Notes under the pieces: model-generated | Databases searched by the model: none | Told to the model about the DNA's origin: nothing | Seen by the model: only the letters and a program-made list of their open reading frames with translations | Made by a program: the position numbers and the translations under genes | Source: Acanthosoma haemorrhoidale | Taxonomy: Eukaryota > Arthropoda > Insecta > Hemiptera > Acanthosomatidae | Assembly: GCA_930367205.1 (NCBI GenBank) | Contig: OV884014.1 | Span: forward strand, 107,180,638-107,244,637 | Length of the DNA: 64,000 nucleotides | Direction: 5' to 3' | Part shown: piece after piece, positions 46,871 through 60,960 of the stretch | Layout of the letters: each line of letters begins with the position of its first letter | Numbering within the stretch: the first letter of the stretch is position 1

Positions 46871-49800
46871 GTGAGCCGGTCTATGACCGCACCCCTATGG
46901 ACACCAGCCATGTCTAGTCTGCTCTTTATAAACTAACTCTGAAGGTTTGTTGATAAAATATCAATAGGTAAGCGGGTGTTTTCTGGTCCGAGAAGAGGCT
47001 AACTTCTATTTATGGGTTTTGAAGTAGTTGGGATAGAATGATTATTTCCATAATTAAATCTAACTAGAAAATATCAATGAGTAAGGCAAGAAATGTTTAT
47101 TCTGTGTATACTTAATGGGGCGACTGACTCTTTCTTAAAATTAAACTATGTTCGCCTTTCCCTTGCTGACAGAAATGTTCAACGATGCAATAAATACTTT
47201 GGGCAAAATATTGAACAAAAATAAGATATTTACGCAGTATCTATAGTATACATTATGTGAGTGACAGTGGTACGGTAGAACCCTCCGTTTGTTGGCAGTC
47301 CAGCGGTGCTATTGAAGATAATAGTCCTAATACAGAGAGAACAATTTCCCTAACTGAGATGTCCGCCAGATACGGTGAGTCAGTGGTAGGATGCGGCATA
47401 ATTCCCACATCGTGATGAAAATATAGCGGTGGCATTGGAGCAACCTAGGAGGCACAGCCACATATTAATGTCCCTTATTAACTTAGACTGTGTGCTAGCA
47501 CAAACTCATCAGTTACAGTTTCAATAATAAAACCATCTATAAAATTTCTTTTATTTTCAATTTAACTATTTAGTTATAATATATATGTGTGTTTTTTTCA
47601 TTTATTTATTTATTGTTATTAAACTGTAACTAATGTGACCCTGGCATCTCCACAGGGAAACAGCCGTTGAGGTAGTATCTTTAAAGCACCTGAAGATGAC
47701 GGTTTAAGGCATCGAAAGAAGTTGGATCATTATAATTATAATGAAAATACTGCGGGCTGGCAAAAGTTGTTTTAAGCAATTAATAGTTATTTATTTGCCA
47801 TTTTATTTATATATGTGATTCTCTATAGCCAAATTCCATTGCGGTGTACAATCCCACTATTGTTAATAATTACCTCACATTGAGACGATTGTCCACCCGT
47901 GCAGGCTCGTTCAGATATGGGGGAGGTCCGGGGTTGGATCCCCCCCCCTCTCAGTATATTCTCTTAGTATATGGAATTTTGTCTTAGTTAATAATCATTG
48001 ATTTGAATGAAAAACGTAAACCCTAGCTTTACTATACATCACTATGGACGGTATAGTGGCCATGCTGCGGTTAAGGAATGAATGAATGCATCTGTAGTGA
48101 GCGGCATGCGTCAATAGACCATTGTTGCACAAGAGGTGACAGATCCCAGCGCCACCTCTAAGTGCCTTCATTCGAATCTGTCAATGGCCATTAGTTTAGA
48201 GCAGAGTGTTTGTCTCGGAAAAATCTAAACGTAGAACATTATACCCACAAAAAAATAATAGCTTTGTTTTTTTAAAGCTGTGAAAATCACGCCACGTTAC
48301 TTTGCAAATACCTCATCGGTGAAGCGAGACATGTTGTTTTGATTTGAATGGATGAGTTTGGTTTAATAGCAGCTTTGCTTGCTGAAATGAATGCTAGATG
48401 AGCGGGGATTGTCTAGAGGTTTAGAGACATTGGATAGTTATCATTGTTAAAAGTTGTTTAACAATATATGAACGAGTAAAGATGGATGAATCAAGTGGGG
48501 TTGTTGGAAGAAACTATCCAAATGGATTGCGAGCTACTAAACTGAGACTCATGAGGAAATAATCTCACGACGGTCAATTTAATTAGCAAACATTAAAAAT
48601 CATTAGCCAAAAACTAAATACTCACTCCTTTACAAACTAAATACTTATTTTATTTATTGCTCCATTACATGCTGTGTATATACAAGTAGTATTGTGTGTA
48701 TTTTACATTATATATAAAATAACGAAAAATGTGTAATGCTTTGATGAAATAAACCACATCGGGTTTATTTATTCAACTTAAATTATTATAGCGTTTAAAA
48801 ATTATAAACTAAAAAAAATCACCAAAATTCGAGTTAGTTACTGTAATTTCCTTCACTTTATTACATTATAACAAGATTAGTTACAAAATGTGTTTTTGGT
48901 ATCATTATTTTCAGAATGTTCAATGCTTGAATTCCAAATTTTTATTTTGTTTTAAAATCATAAACTAGAAATATTGCGGAGGCATAGTGATTAAATAAAT
49001 TCCTTTCTCTGCATTGCATAACTAGGGGGCACTGCCCTAGGTATTGCACGGTAAATTATTTTTAAAAAACGTAGTTGATATCATTCCATCGGATTACCCT
49101 AGGTTCTCGGTTATCCGGGGTCTTCCCCCCACTAGCCGTGATGTCCTGCTGTACAGTCAGATCCTAATGTGAGTTGGATTTAGCAATCACTATTTAGTAA
49201 TTTAGGCAATCACCATGGTTTTCAACTTGTCAAATTTTAACATCCCCATTCCCTATTACACCATCATCAGGATGTCCCTGGTTGGAATTACTAATTAAAA
49301 AAGCAATCACATACTAATATTAGTAGTAATCAAAATCCTCAGACTATTCGCGGAAAACAACATGCGGTCTTTCTCATCTGCAGACTCCCCATGTGCGACC
49401 AGCATTCCAGGGAATCTCTCCCTCCTAATATCAAAATCTTCGCCCTATATGTCTTCAAAACCCTCCTATTTCCTCATTATCCAGATAGACTTAGAAATAC
49501 TCAGAAATTATGTTATTAAATACTAGTATTATGTTATTAATGTTATTGTATACATTTTTCATTCAGATATTGTTTGTATCCCTTCTTATTTAACATTTAA
49601 TTATCTTGTATATTTTTAAATATATACATTCTATAACTACAACCTTTCAATGAAATGACAATGGTCCTTTTTCTTTTTGGTTTCATATAACAATTTACGT
49701 ATTTATTCATTTATAGCTTGTATATTATTTTTATAGCTTTTAATTTAATTATACCCTAAATTAGATTAAAAACCTAAATGAAGTTTATTTATTTTTAACC

Positions 49801-51174
49801 TATTATCTTTTCATATGGGACATTGACCCATAAATGATTTGCATCTATTCTATTCTTTGTAAGAAATACTTAGGAATATTAACAGTGGCCAGTATTTTGC
49901 CTGGGCAAGGTTTTAAGATATCGGGCATGCTCACGACTGACAGTCTACTTCAACAAATAGGAATTAATGGTTAAAGTAAAAAATATATCTAATATAAAGC
50001 CAGCAGGTCTACGCACTGTGGAGGTCGGCAGTTGAGCAAACAACCAGTTGGTGAGTCACAGTTGTTCCCCCCAGCGGCAGTTCCTTTTGCCTGGCGTATT
50101 CTTTGTAGCTTCATCTAGTGGGATATTCTGAGCAAATCCCACTAGAGGAATAGATTGAACAAAAATAGCAGTGAATAAAGAATCTAATAACTCATGGTAA
50201 TTGTTTTATTTTAAGGGCATGTCAACCACAAAAGTATGTTTATCAAAGGGAGTTTGTTTGAGTTGATTATGAAGGGTTCTATTTGCATTGATAATATGAG
50301 ACATGAAAGCTATAACACATCGGTGGACACAAAGCTAAAAGGAGCCGTGAGTGTGAATGACTTCAATGCGATGGTCGGAACTTATCAACAGAGGAATCAT
50401 CAAAAAAAAGTAGGGCGTGCAGGAGATTAAAGACCTTGGGGTCCGCCTTTCGGAGGGCTGGGGATTTTAAAATGTTTAAAAGACAAAATGTCTAAACCAC
50501 CCTTATTATCAATAGTACCTTAACCAATGACCCAGTAGAATAAATAAACCATTGGCAGGATGTCTGAGGAGACCGATAAAGAAATAGCAGCTCTCACAGT
50601 TGACTTCGTTTAAACGTTATCCGCTGATACAGCCCCTACACATCCCTACAATCCTCCTCGACGAATTATGCGACAGTGACTGATGGATCAGGTGACAGTC
50701 CTACAGACAGAATCTATCCGTCTATACTAAATAGTGTTTATTGACGACGGTGAGTCGTGACGCCGCATGCAATATCTCGTGACCGTGACACCACTCACGA
50801 GCTAATTTCTTAAAGCTCCTAGCGTCCTCTAGTGGAATATTGTCGGCGAAAACACCTACTATACATTCTAGGCAATCTTGTCAAACTAACAAGGCCGATT
50901 TACATTTACGGCTCATTAAAAATGATTTCACCACCTTTTCTTGAACCACTCAATAACAATAACTCAAGTTATGTCTAAGTAATTAAGAACAGTGTTAAAA
51001 CCATTTTAACACGGGTTAAACTTAAAGACACGCTGAATGAAAACACAAAAATAACGAATTAGTAATATACGCGATACGTTCAATAGATATCTAATTTTCT
51101 AATAATGATGCTAAATGGATTGAGGAGGCACAGAGAAGTGAAGATAGAATGTCAATCGGTAGAGGAAAGGAGTT
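46871..51174. other. No gene recognised
   Basis: A long AT-rich stretch. At 47905-47945 a GGTCCGGGGTTGGATCCCCC segment looks faintly like a tRNA-derived SINE B box. No open frame of note. Confidence 0.4.
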
Positions 51175-51515
51175 GAGTAGTTCTTTAGACTGGATAGAAT
51201 GTAATGATAGTTTAGTAGTTCTTTAGATTGGATAGAATGTAATGTTAGTTTAGTAGTTCTTTAGACTGGATAGAATGTAATGTTAGTTTAGTAGTTCTTT
51301 AGATTGGATAGAATGTAATGTTAGTTTAGTAGTTCTTTAGACTGGATAGAATGTAATGTTAGTTTAGTAGTTCTTTAGATTGGATAGAATGTAATGATAG
51401 TTTAGTAGTTCTTTAGATTGGATAGAATGTAATGTTAGTTTAGTAGTTCTTTAGATTGGATAGAATGTAATGATAGTTTAGTAGTTCTTTAGATTGGATA
51501 GAATGTAATGTTAGA
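51175..51515 (+). repeat. 38-bp minisatellite, nine units
   Basis: The unit contains AGTAGTTCTTTAGA, then CTGG or TTGG, then ATAGAATGTAATG. The C and T versions alternate in the first five units, and GATAG or GTTAG ends vary, suggesting growth partly by dimers. Confidence 0.95.
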
Positions 51516-51994
51516 TGAGGAGAGAAGCCTTCAATTGATGAATGGATAATAAAGTTGATCACATTCAAATAAGTCATTAAGTAATTGGATCATATATACA
51601 CACAAATATTGTAAGATAAAGATGATGAATCTATTCATTTAGTCATTTGATCAAGCCCTACTTTAATGAAACATTCCAACACATATCGATTAATGTAACC
51701 TTCATGGAGACTTAAGTCTCTGCTAGGGAAACGGTTTTAAAGGTGTCTTAAGTCATCGGATTTTAATGGTTGTAATGGTTAAATTCTAAATTGGTTAAAG
51801 TCAGCTTAGCTTAGCTTGGGCATCTAGTAGCTAATATGACCATTTCATTCTGGTACTTCTATGTTAGTAAATTAGTGAGGCAATAACTAATATACAGCTT
51901 TCCTTTTCTAAAGTAAGTCTCGCGGTTGAGAGCGTAGGCTTTGCGTGGGCCTTTTCAGACCTTGGTAACAATTGCCTACCTTCGCTCTCCCTCT

Positions 51995-52326
<332 letters not shown>

Positions 52327-54373
52327 AGTAGTAGCCATCGTATGTTTTTTTAACTATTTAGGTAATTTCAAAGAAATACGTCATACTATTATTATTTTGA
52401 ATATATTTCCGAGCGTTAAATCATACCCCTTGTATCTATCTTAAAGATAGGCCTCTTTAGATATTTGCTGTTATAGATTCCATATAATAGGTTCATTATT
52501 CCTCTCCATCATGAACTACTTGAAAATTACAACTAAGGACGAGCCACCCCGAATTTCCTCGAGCTGTGACAAGCCTCTGCGTCCCAAGATGCATTGAACC
52601 GAATAAGGCTCTCACCATAGAATATAACCTAAGAATTGAATATAAAATGGAGTTCTTACAATTTCCGCATAAAAGGATAAGAGTAATTACAGTTTAGCTG
52701 TAATAAAGAAGACATTGGCACCAGATCTAGGAGGCGTTGCAACCAATGTTTGCATAATACGATAAATGCAACTTCCTGCCGCTCGCACGCGACCTCAAGT
52801 GGATTATTGCTCCTTTCCGGTGGTCATCCTGCACTCATCCCTCCTTAGCAATTTGGCCATAGATATTTATTGTTCAAATTAAAATGGCGAAAAAAATATA
52901 TATCGGTACTTTTGAGATCCTATTCCAATGCTTAATTAAATTTCTTGTTGGCCAATTTAACATAGAATAATAAACTCAACTTAGTCTTAGAAGGAAGATG
53001 AAAGATAAGAAGAAAAATAGCCAAAGAAATTTTATAATAATCTTTTACTTCGGAAGCCACAGCATAGGAAAGGATGTGATATGTAATGCCAGTCAGGTAA
53101 ATATGGTACATAGACAACTTGTCTCCCCTCCGTCTTTCTAAGCGGTGGTCGAATACTAAATAAGGCATAGAGGCTGCTTACTTCTTCCGTGGTCTGACAA
53201 GGAGACTTAAGAAGGAGGACTTGCTGGTTGAGGATATTGGCCGCGCCTCACCTTCTCCGATCATATAGGAAGACGTCAATGTAATCCTTTATTATAAGTA
53301 GCATAAATATTGTTAATTTTTACTTAACCATTCATACATACAGTGTGTATTCTATTTTTATTCTTCCACTCATGACCACGTCAATTTATTAAAATAAACT
53401 ACCTTGGATTCGTTGCGATTGGGACAATATCAATATATTGGATATATTAATCTATTGGTATTTGTGCAAGCATCAACAATACAATAAGCCATTCGGTAAG
53501 ACGAACGTAGCAATTTGGCATCCCTTGTTCCCAAGGGAATTGATCAATGGAAGTGTATCAGTGAATGATAATGAATAATTAAATACCTTTTTATTTTGTT
53601 GATTCTATATTAACAATTTAACTATGTTTTTTTTTTATGTGATTTTCATTTCTCATATGGCTTGTGTGATATTATTTTTGTCTTTTCCCCGTTTCGTAGG
53701 TGCCCAACATATGCGGGGTGGGGTACACCATCACTAATGTTTGTCAGTTTTGGAAAAGGATTTATTAATATTTTTTAGACGATTTCTTCAAATTAAGATG
53801 GAGACCAGGAAAGGAGAATGTCCCACTCAGAAGAAATCTGAGAAGCATCATGATTACAAGTATTCAGATCAAAAATATAATTGTGAAAAGTGAATGACCA
53901 AATTGCAACATACGTCTACAGTGTACGGGTGCTAAAGATTTTCTTAAACTAGCGAAAGTTTTACCGATTACAAAAGGTGATTACATAAATTTTGATCAGT
54001 TTCCCATTCTGGTTGAGAAATATGAATTAATGTAATTATAAAAGGATGAAAGACAAAGGTGTTGGAATGTCTAGGTAAGGAAGGAATAGTTGGAGCAGGA
54101 AAAAGGTACCAAGGTGAAGGGCAAGAGCCCCAGGGATTTTGAGAAAGGTACCAACCCTTTAGGAATAATTTTAGTTTTTCAGAATATATACCTGTATCAT
54201 TGTATGTAGGTAATGTTTAAAGACTCAAGATCGGTCAAGGTTCAAGTCGTAAGCCCATTCACCAATCCCTTGTCCTTTTAGACTTCTCAAAGTTCTTTTT
54301 AATGAATTTTCCATTTCAATCTCGGAGAGGCCATGTTAAATTTGATGAATATTCGTCATTTGTCGAAAGGTGG
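52327..54373. other. No gene recognised
   Basis: AT-rich, with short open frames only. Confidence 0.4.
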
Positions 54374-55265
54374 TGTAGCAACCGCTAACTACATAAGATA
54401 AATCACCCTATACTCTATTGTATATATATTGTAAACAAATGTAAATAACATGAACAAAATATAAATCATTGTAAATATGGTAAACAATAAAACATGCAGC
54501 TAGGAGCCAATTAGTTATATGAGCTGGGGCACCCGCTACCAGTAGCAGGTACTAGGCCCAAGCCGCCGAGAGAACCTTCCCGGCACACGTCTCTTTGTCA
54601 GCGGGCAAAGAAAACCACTTACTCAACCCTCATTGGGTACTATAAAAACGGTCCTGATTGGCTACTGACGATGCCAGCTGGGTATTTAAGACCGGAGGTT
54701 TGGGGCCTGTATATCATTCTCCTGACAACTAACTGGCTCGTGGCTGCTCTGCTTTAAACTCTGAAACTTGGCTTCTTCTTTATGAAAACCTCTGCATCTC
54801 TCTCTCCTCACCTCGCTACGTTTTAGTCCGGCGTTGTCAGACCCTACACCTTCCTAGTGGGAATCTCTGCCTTCGTCTCGCTAAATCTAGCACCTCCTTG
54901 GGAGAGACCTCTCCCTAGTGGACAACGGTTGTCGTGGCCCTGCATGCTTACCAAGCAGAGTTCCCCTCGGCGATTCAGTCTGCCTCTCTCCGGTTCACAC
55001 TCGCCTTTGGGATCCGGACGGATTTCGCCTACCCTCACATACCGAGTGTGAATTCGTGGTCATTCCAAGACCTCACAAACTACCTACACCACCTACCCTA
55101 TACCTCTTCTCTTGAACATAGTGCATTGTCGGGGCACGTGCCTATCAAAAATGGAGTCAGATAGTAATGCCGCCATGAAACGATTGTCCAGGTCATAACC
55201 TAATCAACCCTCACTTCGTCACCAGGGCTAGGGTAACTTGGCACCCCCCTCGTGACGACCCGACA
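54374..55265 (+). repeat. Solo LTR (892 bp)
   Basis: It starts TGTAGCAACCGCTAACTACA and ends GTGACGACCCGACA. Flanks GGTGG and GATGG match at four of five bases, a decayed target duplication. It is the longest copy of the family. No internal region. Confidence 0.85.
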
Positions 55266-56369
55266 GATGGATATAGACGAAGACTAAAATTCCCTAAAGA
55301 GTAAAAAATATAAACATTATGTGCTGTGATCCAGCCTGTCCCCGTTGTGTTTAACAACACAACTTGTATAGATTGGACCTTTTAGAATCGCCTTCAACAG
55401 TGCCATCAATATTCAAACTCAATAAATTGATCAGATGTTGTCAAGAGCTCATGGAAGTTTTGATCTTGTGTTGAAAATCACAGCTGGATCTCAGCTAAAT
55501 GCCTTGGTCAGGTCTTCGAGAAGCGTTAAGTAATAAAATCGTTCCCGGTGTACATAAACAATCATTATTGTCAATTTTGTGTTCGTCAGTGTCGTCAATT
55601 GATTATTACTATATTCGTTATATAATAGGAGTCAAGGTTAGGCTATAGTGTATCTTACTATTTAATCATCAAACCATTTTTATTTTTAAAAACGGATTAC
55701 TCAGTGGCTATTTACAACTAGTTTGTATGATAGTAAATTGGTGACGAAGGTACTATTCGCAATTCCCGTAGTCCTTTCGAGTCTCAAGGGACGGGAAATG
55801 AGGTCGTAAACCTCACAAAAATAAAAAACCTAGGAGTAGTCCCAGCTAGAAGGATGACTGGAGCACACCTTTGTCCAGCGGTCATTGTCCCTCGTACTAT
55901 GAAGTCATCACACCAAAGTAATTAGCAATTACCTCCACAATAAGAGTAATCTCATTGGCGTTATGATTACCATCTATGAGAATGACATGGCACAGTGATG
56001 AAAATAAACCTGTATCCAAACTGTTGGAAAATTTGTTTCTTATCTATAACGGCTATCTCGAATATTTTACTAATGTTTGGTTTTTGGATATTATCATGTT
56101 TAATGACTTTCACAGTAACTTTTTTTTTGCTGCAACTATTGTTTAAGTGGCGCACTATGACAAATTCGTTATAAAAGTTATTAGAAAATAAGCGCAGGAT
56201 AAAAAAAAGTCATTTAAAAAAAAAAAAGAAATTCGAAAATAATTTTTGTTCTCTATTCAATGAAGGGCTTTGTTCACATTATTTACTCCTTTATGCTATT
56301 GGTAACAAACAAAAACTAAACCTTTTATCTTCATTCGCTAAAGTGATTTCTTGTGTAACTGAGCCTTAA
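55266..56369. other. No gene recognised
   Basis: AT-rich, with no identifiable open frame. Confidence 0.4.
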
Positions 56370-56371
56370 AA

Positions 56372-56460
56372 GTTCGAGCAAGCAGCCCGTGTTGTTGCTT
56401 TAGTGGAAGACAGTGGAAGCCAGAGATATCCAGCCCGTGCATTTGATTACCTCAAACTTC
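56372..56460 (+). pseudogene. Possible Tc1-like transposase N-terminal fragment
   Basis: The plus frame reads FEQAARVVALVEDSGSQRYP followed by ARAF, resembling the first helix-turn-helix of Tc1-type transposases (R.VALVE.G.SQR..AR.). Only this short piece is seen. Confidence 0.35.
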
Positions 56461-57051
56461 TATGCGGAGATTACACCTTCAGCTCGATCACTGTCGTAGC
56501 TGAAAAACTCGAATCGATTTTACAGACACACTCCCCTTTGTTTTATCAAAAGTGAGCAACCGTTCCCCCAAACAACAAAAATAGTTGCTCTACGATCGAT
56601 CTATACACTTAAAGTTAATTTTACTTTAAATACATAACATATTTCACTAAAATTACATACTTTTAAGAATTCCTTATATATTCTCCCATATTTCTTTGGG
56701 AGTTACACATACTTCTTTTTAAATGAAAATAAATTTCGGAGAAATGATAATCTGCTTGAGTTGTATTCTTGGAACAGGTGGCCTTATTTATTCGGACAAT
56801 TAGACTGAGAATTGTTTACTTTTCTAAATTTAGCCAATCCCTTACCTTCAATCTCATAATTTTTTATGAATTTTTCTCAATTCAAGTTGTGATTTTATAC
56901 AACAAACTAAAAAAAAAATCGGCGAAAACTAGAGACCTAGTTGACAAAAACATTTCTTGGCGAAACATTTAATAGTGATGAGGGAATTTTAAATTTTCGT
57001 GCTGTGATGAACCACTTTTGACTGACTTTGAAATAAAATTTTGAATGAACC

Positions 57052-57807
57052 TGTCGGGTCGTCACTAGGGGGGCTCAGTATAACTGGGTAGCCCCCAAGT
57101 GGCGAGGAGACGCCCGCCGCGGGCTAGGATCACTACAACCTCTTAGCCCCGTCCGGCGAACGCCCAGAAAGAGATAGAGCGGGTGGACCAATGGTCTTTC
57201 ACCCTGGCCGCCGGCCTAGTCGGCAGGGCAGCTTTAATTCGATTTGATCTGACTCCATATGATCGTTAGAAGGTGTGTGTGCCCCGACAAAGCACTGTGT
57301 TCAGGAGAAGAGGTACCGGGTAGGTTTATAGGTAGTTTATGTGGTCTTGGAATGACCACGAATTCACACTCGGTATCTAAGGGTAGGCGAATACCTTCCG
57401 GATCCCAAAGGCGATTGTGAACCGGAGAGAGGCAGACTGGATTGCCATGGGAGACACTGCATTTGCAGGGCCACGGCAACCGTCGTCCACGAGGGAGAGG
57501 TCTCTCCCAAGGAGGTGCTAGTTTTAGCGAAACGAAGGCAGAGATTCCCACTAGGAAGGTGTGGGGTCTGACAACGCCGGACTAAAACATAGCGAGGTGA
57601 GGAGAGAGAGATGCAGAGGTGGTTCAATGAGAAGATCATGGTTTTGAGTAGAGCAGCAAGCGCCAATGCAGAGAGTGTTCAAGGTCCCGGTTGCTTGATG
57701 TCTGGTCTCTGACTCAGGAGCTCGGGCTTAAATAGGAGGCCAGCCAGTAGGGTGGGGATTACTCCCCACCTACGACTGACTCCCCCACTACTTATCCCCC
57801 ACTCTTT
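57052..57807 (-). repeat. LTR copy, minus strand, diverged 5' part
   Basis: The plus strand starts TGTCGGGTCGTCACTAGGGG, the reverse complement of the LTR end. The middle matches the other copies. The expected start sequence is not found at the other end, where the copy differs or is truncated next to the Tigger relic. Confidence 0.75.
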
Positions 57808-58695
57808 TTTTTAGAAAATTTGGGAAGAAATATTGATCTACTTTTGTTTGCTGTAATGCTGCTTTTTGGACTGTGTCTTGAATCTATAATTATTTGAATA
57901 TCAGCATCTATTTTGACACCCCGGGCATCACCATGGCATGGAAAAAAAGTCCGACTCTTTTTGAGCATTGTTTTGTTTCGGAAAAATTTACATGATGTTG
58001 ATTTGTCGTTGTTCGATTTCTCCTTTTCTCCTAGGATGCCCGTCCGTGGAATTATCATCAGTAACCACATTTTCATAATGGACCAGTACTTATTATCTCA
58101 AGCAACAAGCTGTTTAGTTTGACGACTCTTTGTCAGGATTCAGATCTTCTCAATCCCGCTTTGTAAAAAGTCTCACACAGTTAGTGGTGTTACTTCTTCA
58201 TCTGCAGACAATCAAAAAAATAGCGTCAAACCCGTAATTGATTTTGACAAGTGAAATAATGCCTTAGGTAATGAACTTTAAAGTATCTTGTTATCCCTTG
58301 GCCTAGTCGTTGGCATTTTGATGTAGTGTTCGATAGGAAAAAGATTAATTCAATGTTTTTTAACTCCATCATTCGTTGTGATTATCTGGAAATAACAAAA
58401 TATTTCTGTTTTCTTTTACCATTTTTTTTTTTATCCAATTTCATTAGTTTATGAGAGAAAACTGGCCTGGGCATCCATGCCTTTGTACTGAATTTCCAAA
58501 TCACTCATTTTTTTTCGCGTCAAAAGCGAACCCGAAAGCCATCCAATTTCCAATAGTTTCCAATTCACCAGCAAGGTTTACACATAAAAGAACCTTTCTT
58601 TGGAAATTTTACCTCCTTTGCAATGTTCATTTTTGTGTCATCGTTTTAACGGATAATGCACGGAAAAATAGACCAGTTTCATCATAATTATAAAT
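57800..58695 (-). pseudogene. Tigger/pogo-type transposase relic
   Basis: The minus strand begins with NYDETGLFFRALSVKT and CKGGKISKERFFYV (the N-A-D-E-T-G-L and KGGK.SKER blocks of the Tigger DDE domain, first catalytic Asp kept). Later come LKNIELIFFLSNTTSK and QGITRYFKVHY, matching the family's L.PNTTS..QP.DQGII..FK..YR block. Stops and frameshifts break it, and the middle acidic block could not be recognised. The minus-strand open frame at 57792-58076 is its decayed C-terminal part. Confidence 0.75.
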
Positions 58696-58784
58696 GTCCT
58701 TATCCCAATAATTTTGTATAATAATCCGAAAACAAAAAATTTAGTTTTATCTATCATATTGTTCTATTAAATATGGTATGAATG

Positions 58785-58870
58785 AGAACATTTATCTCAA
58801 TAACTTATTACCTAATAAGTCAGATTGTAATTTTAGCGCAATAAAGAAATTATATATATATATATATATG
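58785..58870 (+). repeat. Dispersed repeat tail ending in (TA)n
   Basis: ACATTTATCTCAATAACTTA, then CAGATTGTAATTTTAGCGCA and AATAAAGAAATTATATATA. Related to 3885-3955 and to the inverted copy near 24200. Confidence 0.5.
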
Positions 58871-59763
58871 TATTGTTCTATTAACACTACTGTTTTTATT
58901 GTCACTTGTAATTTTCTGGTGGATTAATTTTACTGTAGTTTTAAGTAATTAATGTGCTCCCTCATTTTATTTATTTATTTTTTTACTAACTGGTAACTGT
59001 TCTAACAATTTGTCAGAAAACATTTGTTTTCACCTTTGAGTCGCATGTTCCAAGATAAAATTAAGATTTCCAAATAATTTTTTTCATTGTAACAACCAAT
59101 TATATTTTTATTTATTGGAAAATAGATAAAAACTCATTTGGTCATGGTGTTTGCAACTTTTTTAGAAAACCCAATAAACAGAGCCTCTTCTTCTATGAAT
59201 TACTACTTGAAAGTATCAATGGTTCATTTTAGACAAAAGGGGCTATAATCAATGTAACCTTTAATTGTCTGATATATCACGAATGATTAGCTTTTTAACC
59301 TAAATCTTCAATATGTTGTTACATTTCATCCTCAATTTGTAAAATGGGTTAAAGATAAATGGTTTCTGAATAACCTATATTTTTCAATAACAAAAATAAT
59401 AGATAACGAAAATTCAAGTAGATTGTATTTGTTATCTGATAAATAAGTGTTTGGTTAGAGCGGCGAGGAGACTTCAATTAAATTCATTACTAATTAAGTA
59501 AATAATAATATTCAATGATGCTTTATGGACAAGCCTTTGAGTACAATACAGTTGTCTTGATACAACGGGCCTAAAAGATATGCTTTTACTTGACCGTTTA
59601 CTTTTTAGCATTACCTTATTATCCTTTCACCTTATACTTGGAAGGATACACCTCACCTGTCTACTGTCTATCGTCCATGTAAAAGGTATGGATCATATTC
59701 AGCCGTATTTACGAAAACAAAGAAAAGCATTGTTTTACTTGGAAAGTATTTAAAGAAAACGCT
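58871..59763. other. No gene recognised
   Basis: AT-rich spacer between the Tigger and mariner relics. Confidence 0.4.
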
Positions 59764-60960
59764 TAGGTTCGCCAAAAAGTCCGTTCAGTTTTTTAAACGA
59801 AAATAAGACACAACTTCTAAACACAAAGCGATTTATTCAATCAATGATATAATTGCTGTTTTGTTCCAGTATCTTCTGCCATCTCATGGGCAGATTCATA
59901 ATTCCATGCTCAAAGGATTTACTGTCATTGGCCAAATAATTTTGGGTGAAAGTGGGTTTTTACATCTTCAGAGTTGAAGGTCTGTCCATTCAATGAATTT
60001 TGAAGAGACCGAAACAGGTGGAAATCTGAAGGTGCAAGGTCGGGCGAATATGGAAGGTGCGGCAAAACATCCAAGCCCAGCTCCAGTAACTTCTGCCGCG
60101 TCTGCAAAGAAGTGTGCGGTCTGGCATTGTCGTGATGGAAGACAATCCCCTTACTGTTGGCTAGTTCTGGACTCTTCTGGTGGAAAGCTGCATTTAATTT
60201 GTCCAGCTGGTCACAGTACACATCCGAATTGATGGTCCTGTTCGTGGGAAGACGTTTGTAAAAGACAATCCCACCAAATCGAGAGCATAACCTTCTTTGG
60301 GTGAAGTCCTGCTTTGGGGGTTGTTAGTGGTAATTCGCTGCGCTTCCCCCATGAGCGTTTGCGCTCCACATTGTTATAGGCGATCCACTTTTCGTCCCTT
60401 GTCATCATTCTCTTCAAAAAAGGATCGTTTTCTTCACGTTACCGCAACGAATCGCAGATGGAAATCCTTAGGGCGAGGTTAGCCTTACTAAGTTGGTGGG
60501 GAACCCAAACATCGAGCCTGCTCATGTAGCCAAGTTGATGCTGATGCTTTTCAACACTCGATTTGGATATTTTGAGGATAACTGCGCTCTCCCTAGTTGT
60601 ATAACGGGGATTGGTGTGGAGAAATTCCTTCACTTTGTCGCTGTTAATCTCAGTTGGCCGGCCAAAGCGAGGTGCGTCTTGAACCGAAAAATTTCCCGAT
60701 CGAAATCTTGAAAACCAATTTTGGCACACACGTTCCTTAACAGCATCCTCTCCGTATACAGCGCATATCTTCCTGCAAGTTTCCGCTGCTTTCTTGCCTT
60801 TTTTAAAATAAGAAAGCATGAGGTGTTGATAATGTTTGTTTTGGTTTACCATTTTCAGGATGATCTTAAACACACAAAATACAATCAGTCTCGTCGGAAT
60901 TTCGTCGATACTTTCCGGGCATAAGCATATCTTTCAAAGCTGGATCATTTACATGGCACA
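59764..60960 (-). pseudogene. mariner transposase relic (DD34D)
   Basis: The minus strand reads MVNQNKHYQHLMLSYFKKGK at 60850, then the HTH region (ICAVYGEDAVKERVCQNWF, PRFGRPTEI), WVPHQLS (mariner WVPHEL motif), a TAA at about 60439, DEKWIAYNNVERKRSW (first Asp), a frameshift near 60270, HHDNARPHTS (second Asp), and YSPDLAPSDFHLFRSLQ (third Asp, YSPDLAPSD motif). The second and third Asp are 34 residues apart, the mariner DD34D signature. A further stop or frame change follows KLFGQ before NLPMRWQKILEQNSNYIID. One terminal repeat is visible at 59765-59800 (TTCGCCAAAAAGTCCGTTCA); the other was not found. All three catalytic residues remain, but the gene is broken. Confidence 0.93.
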
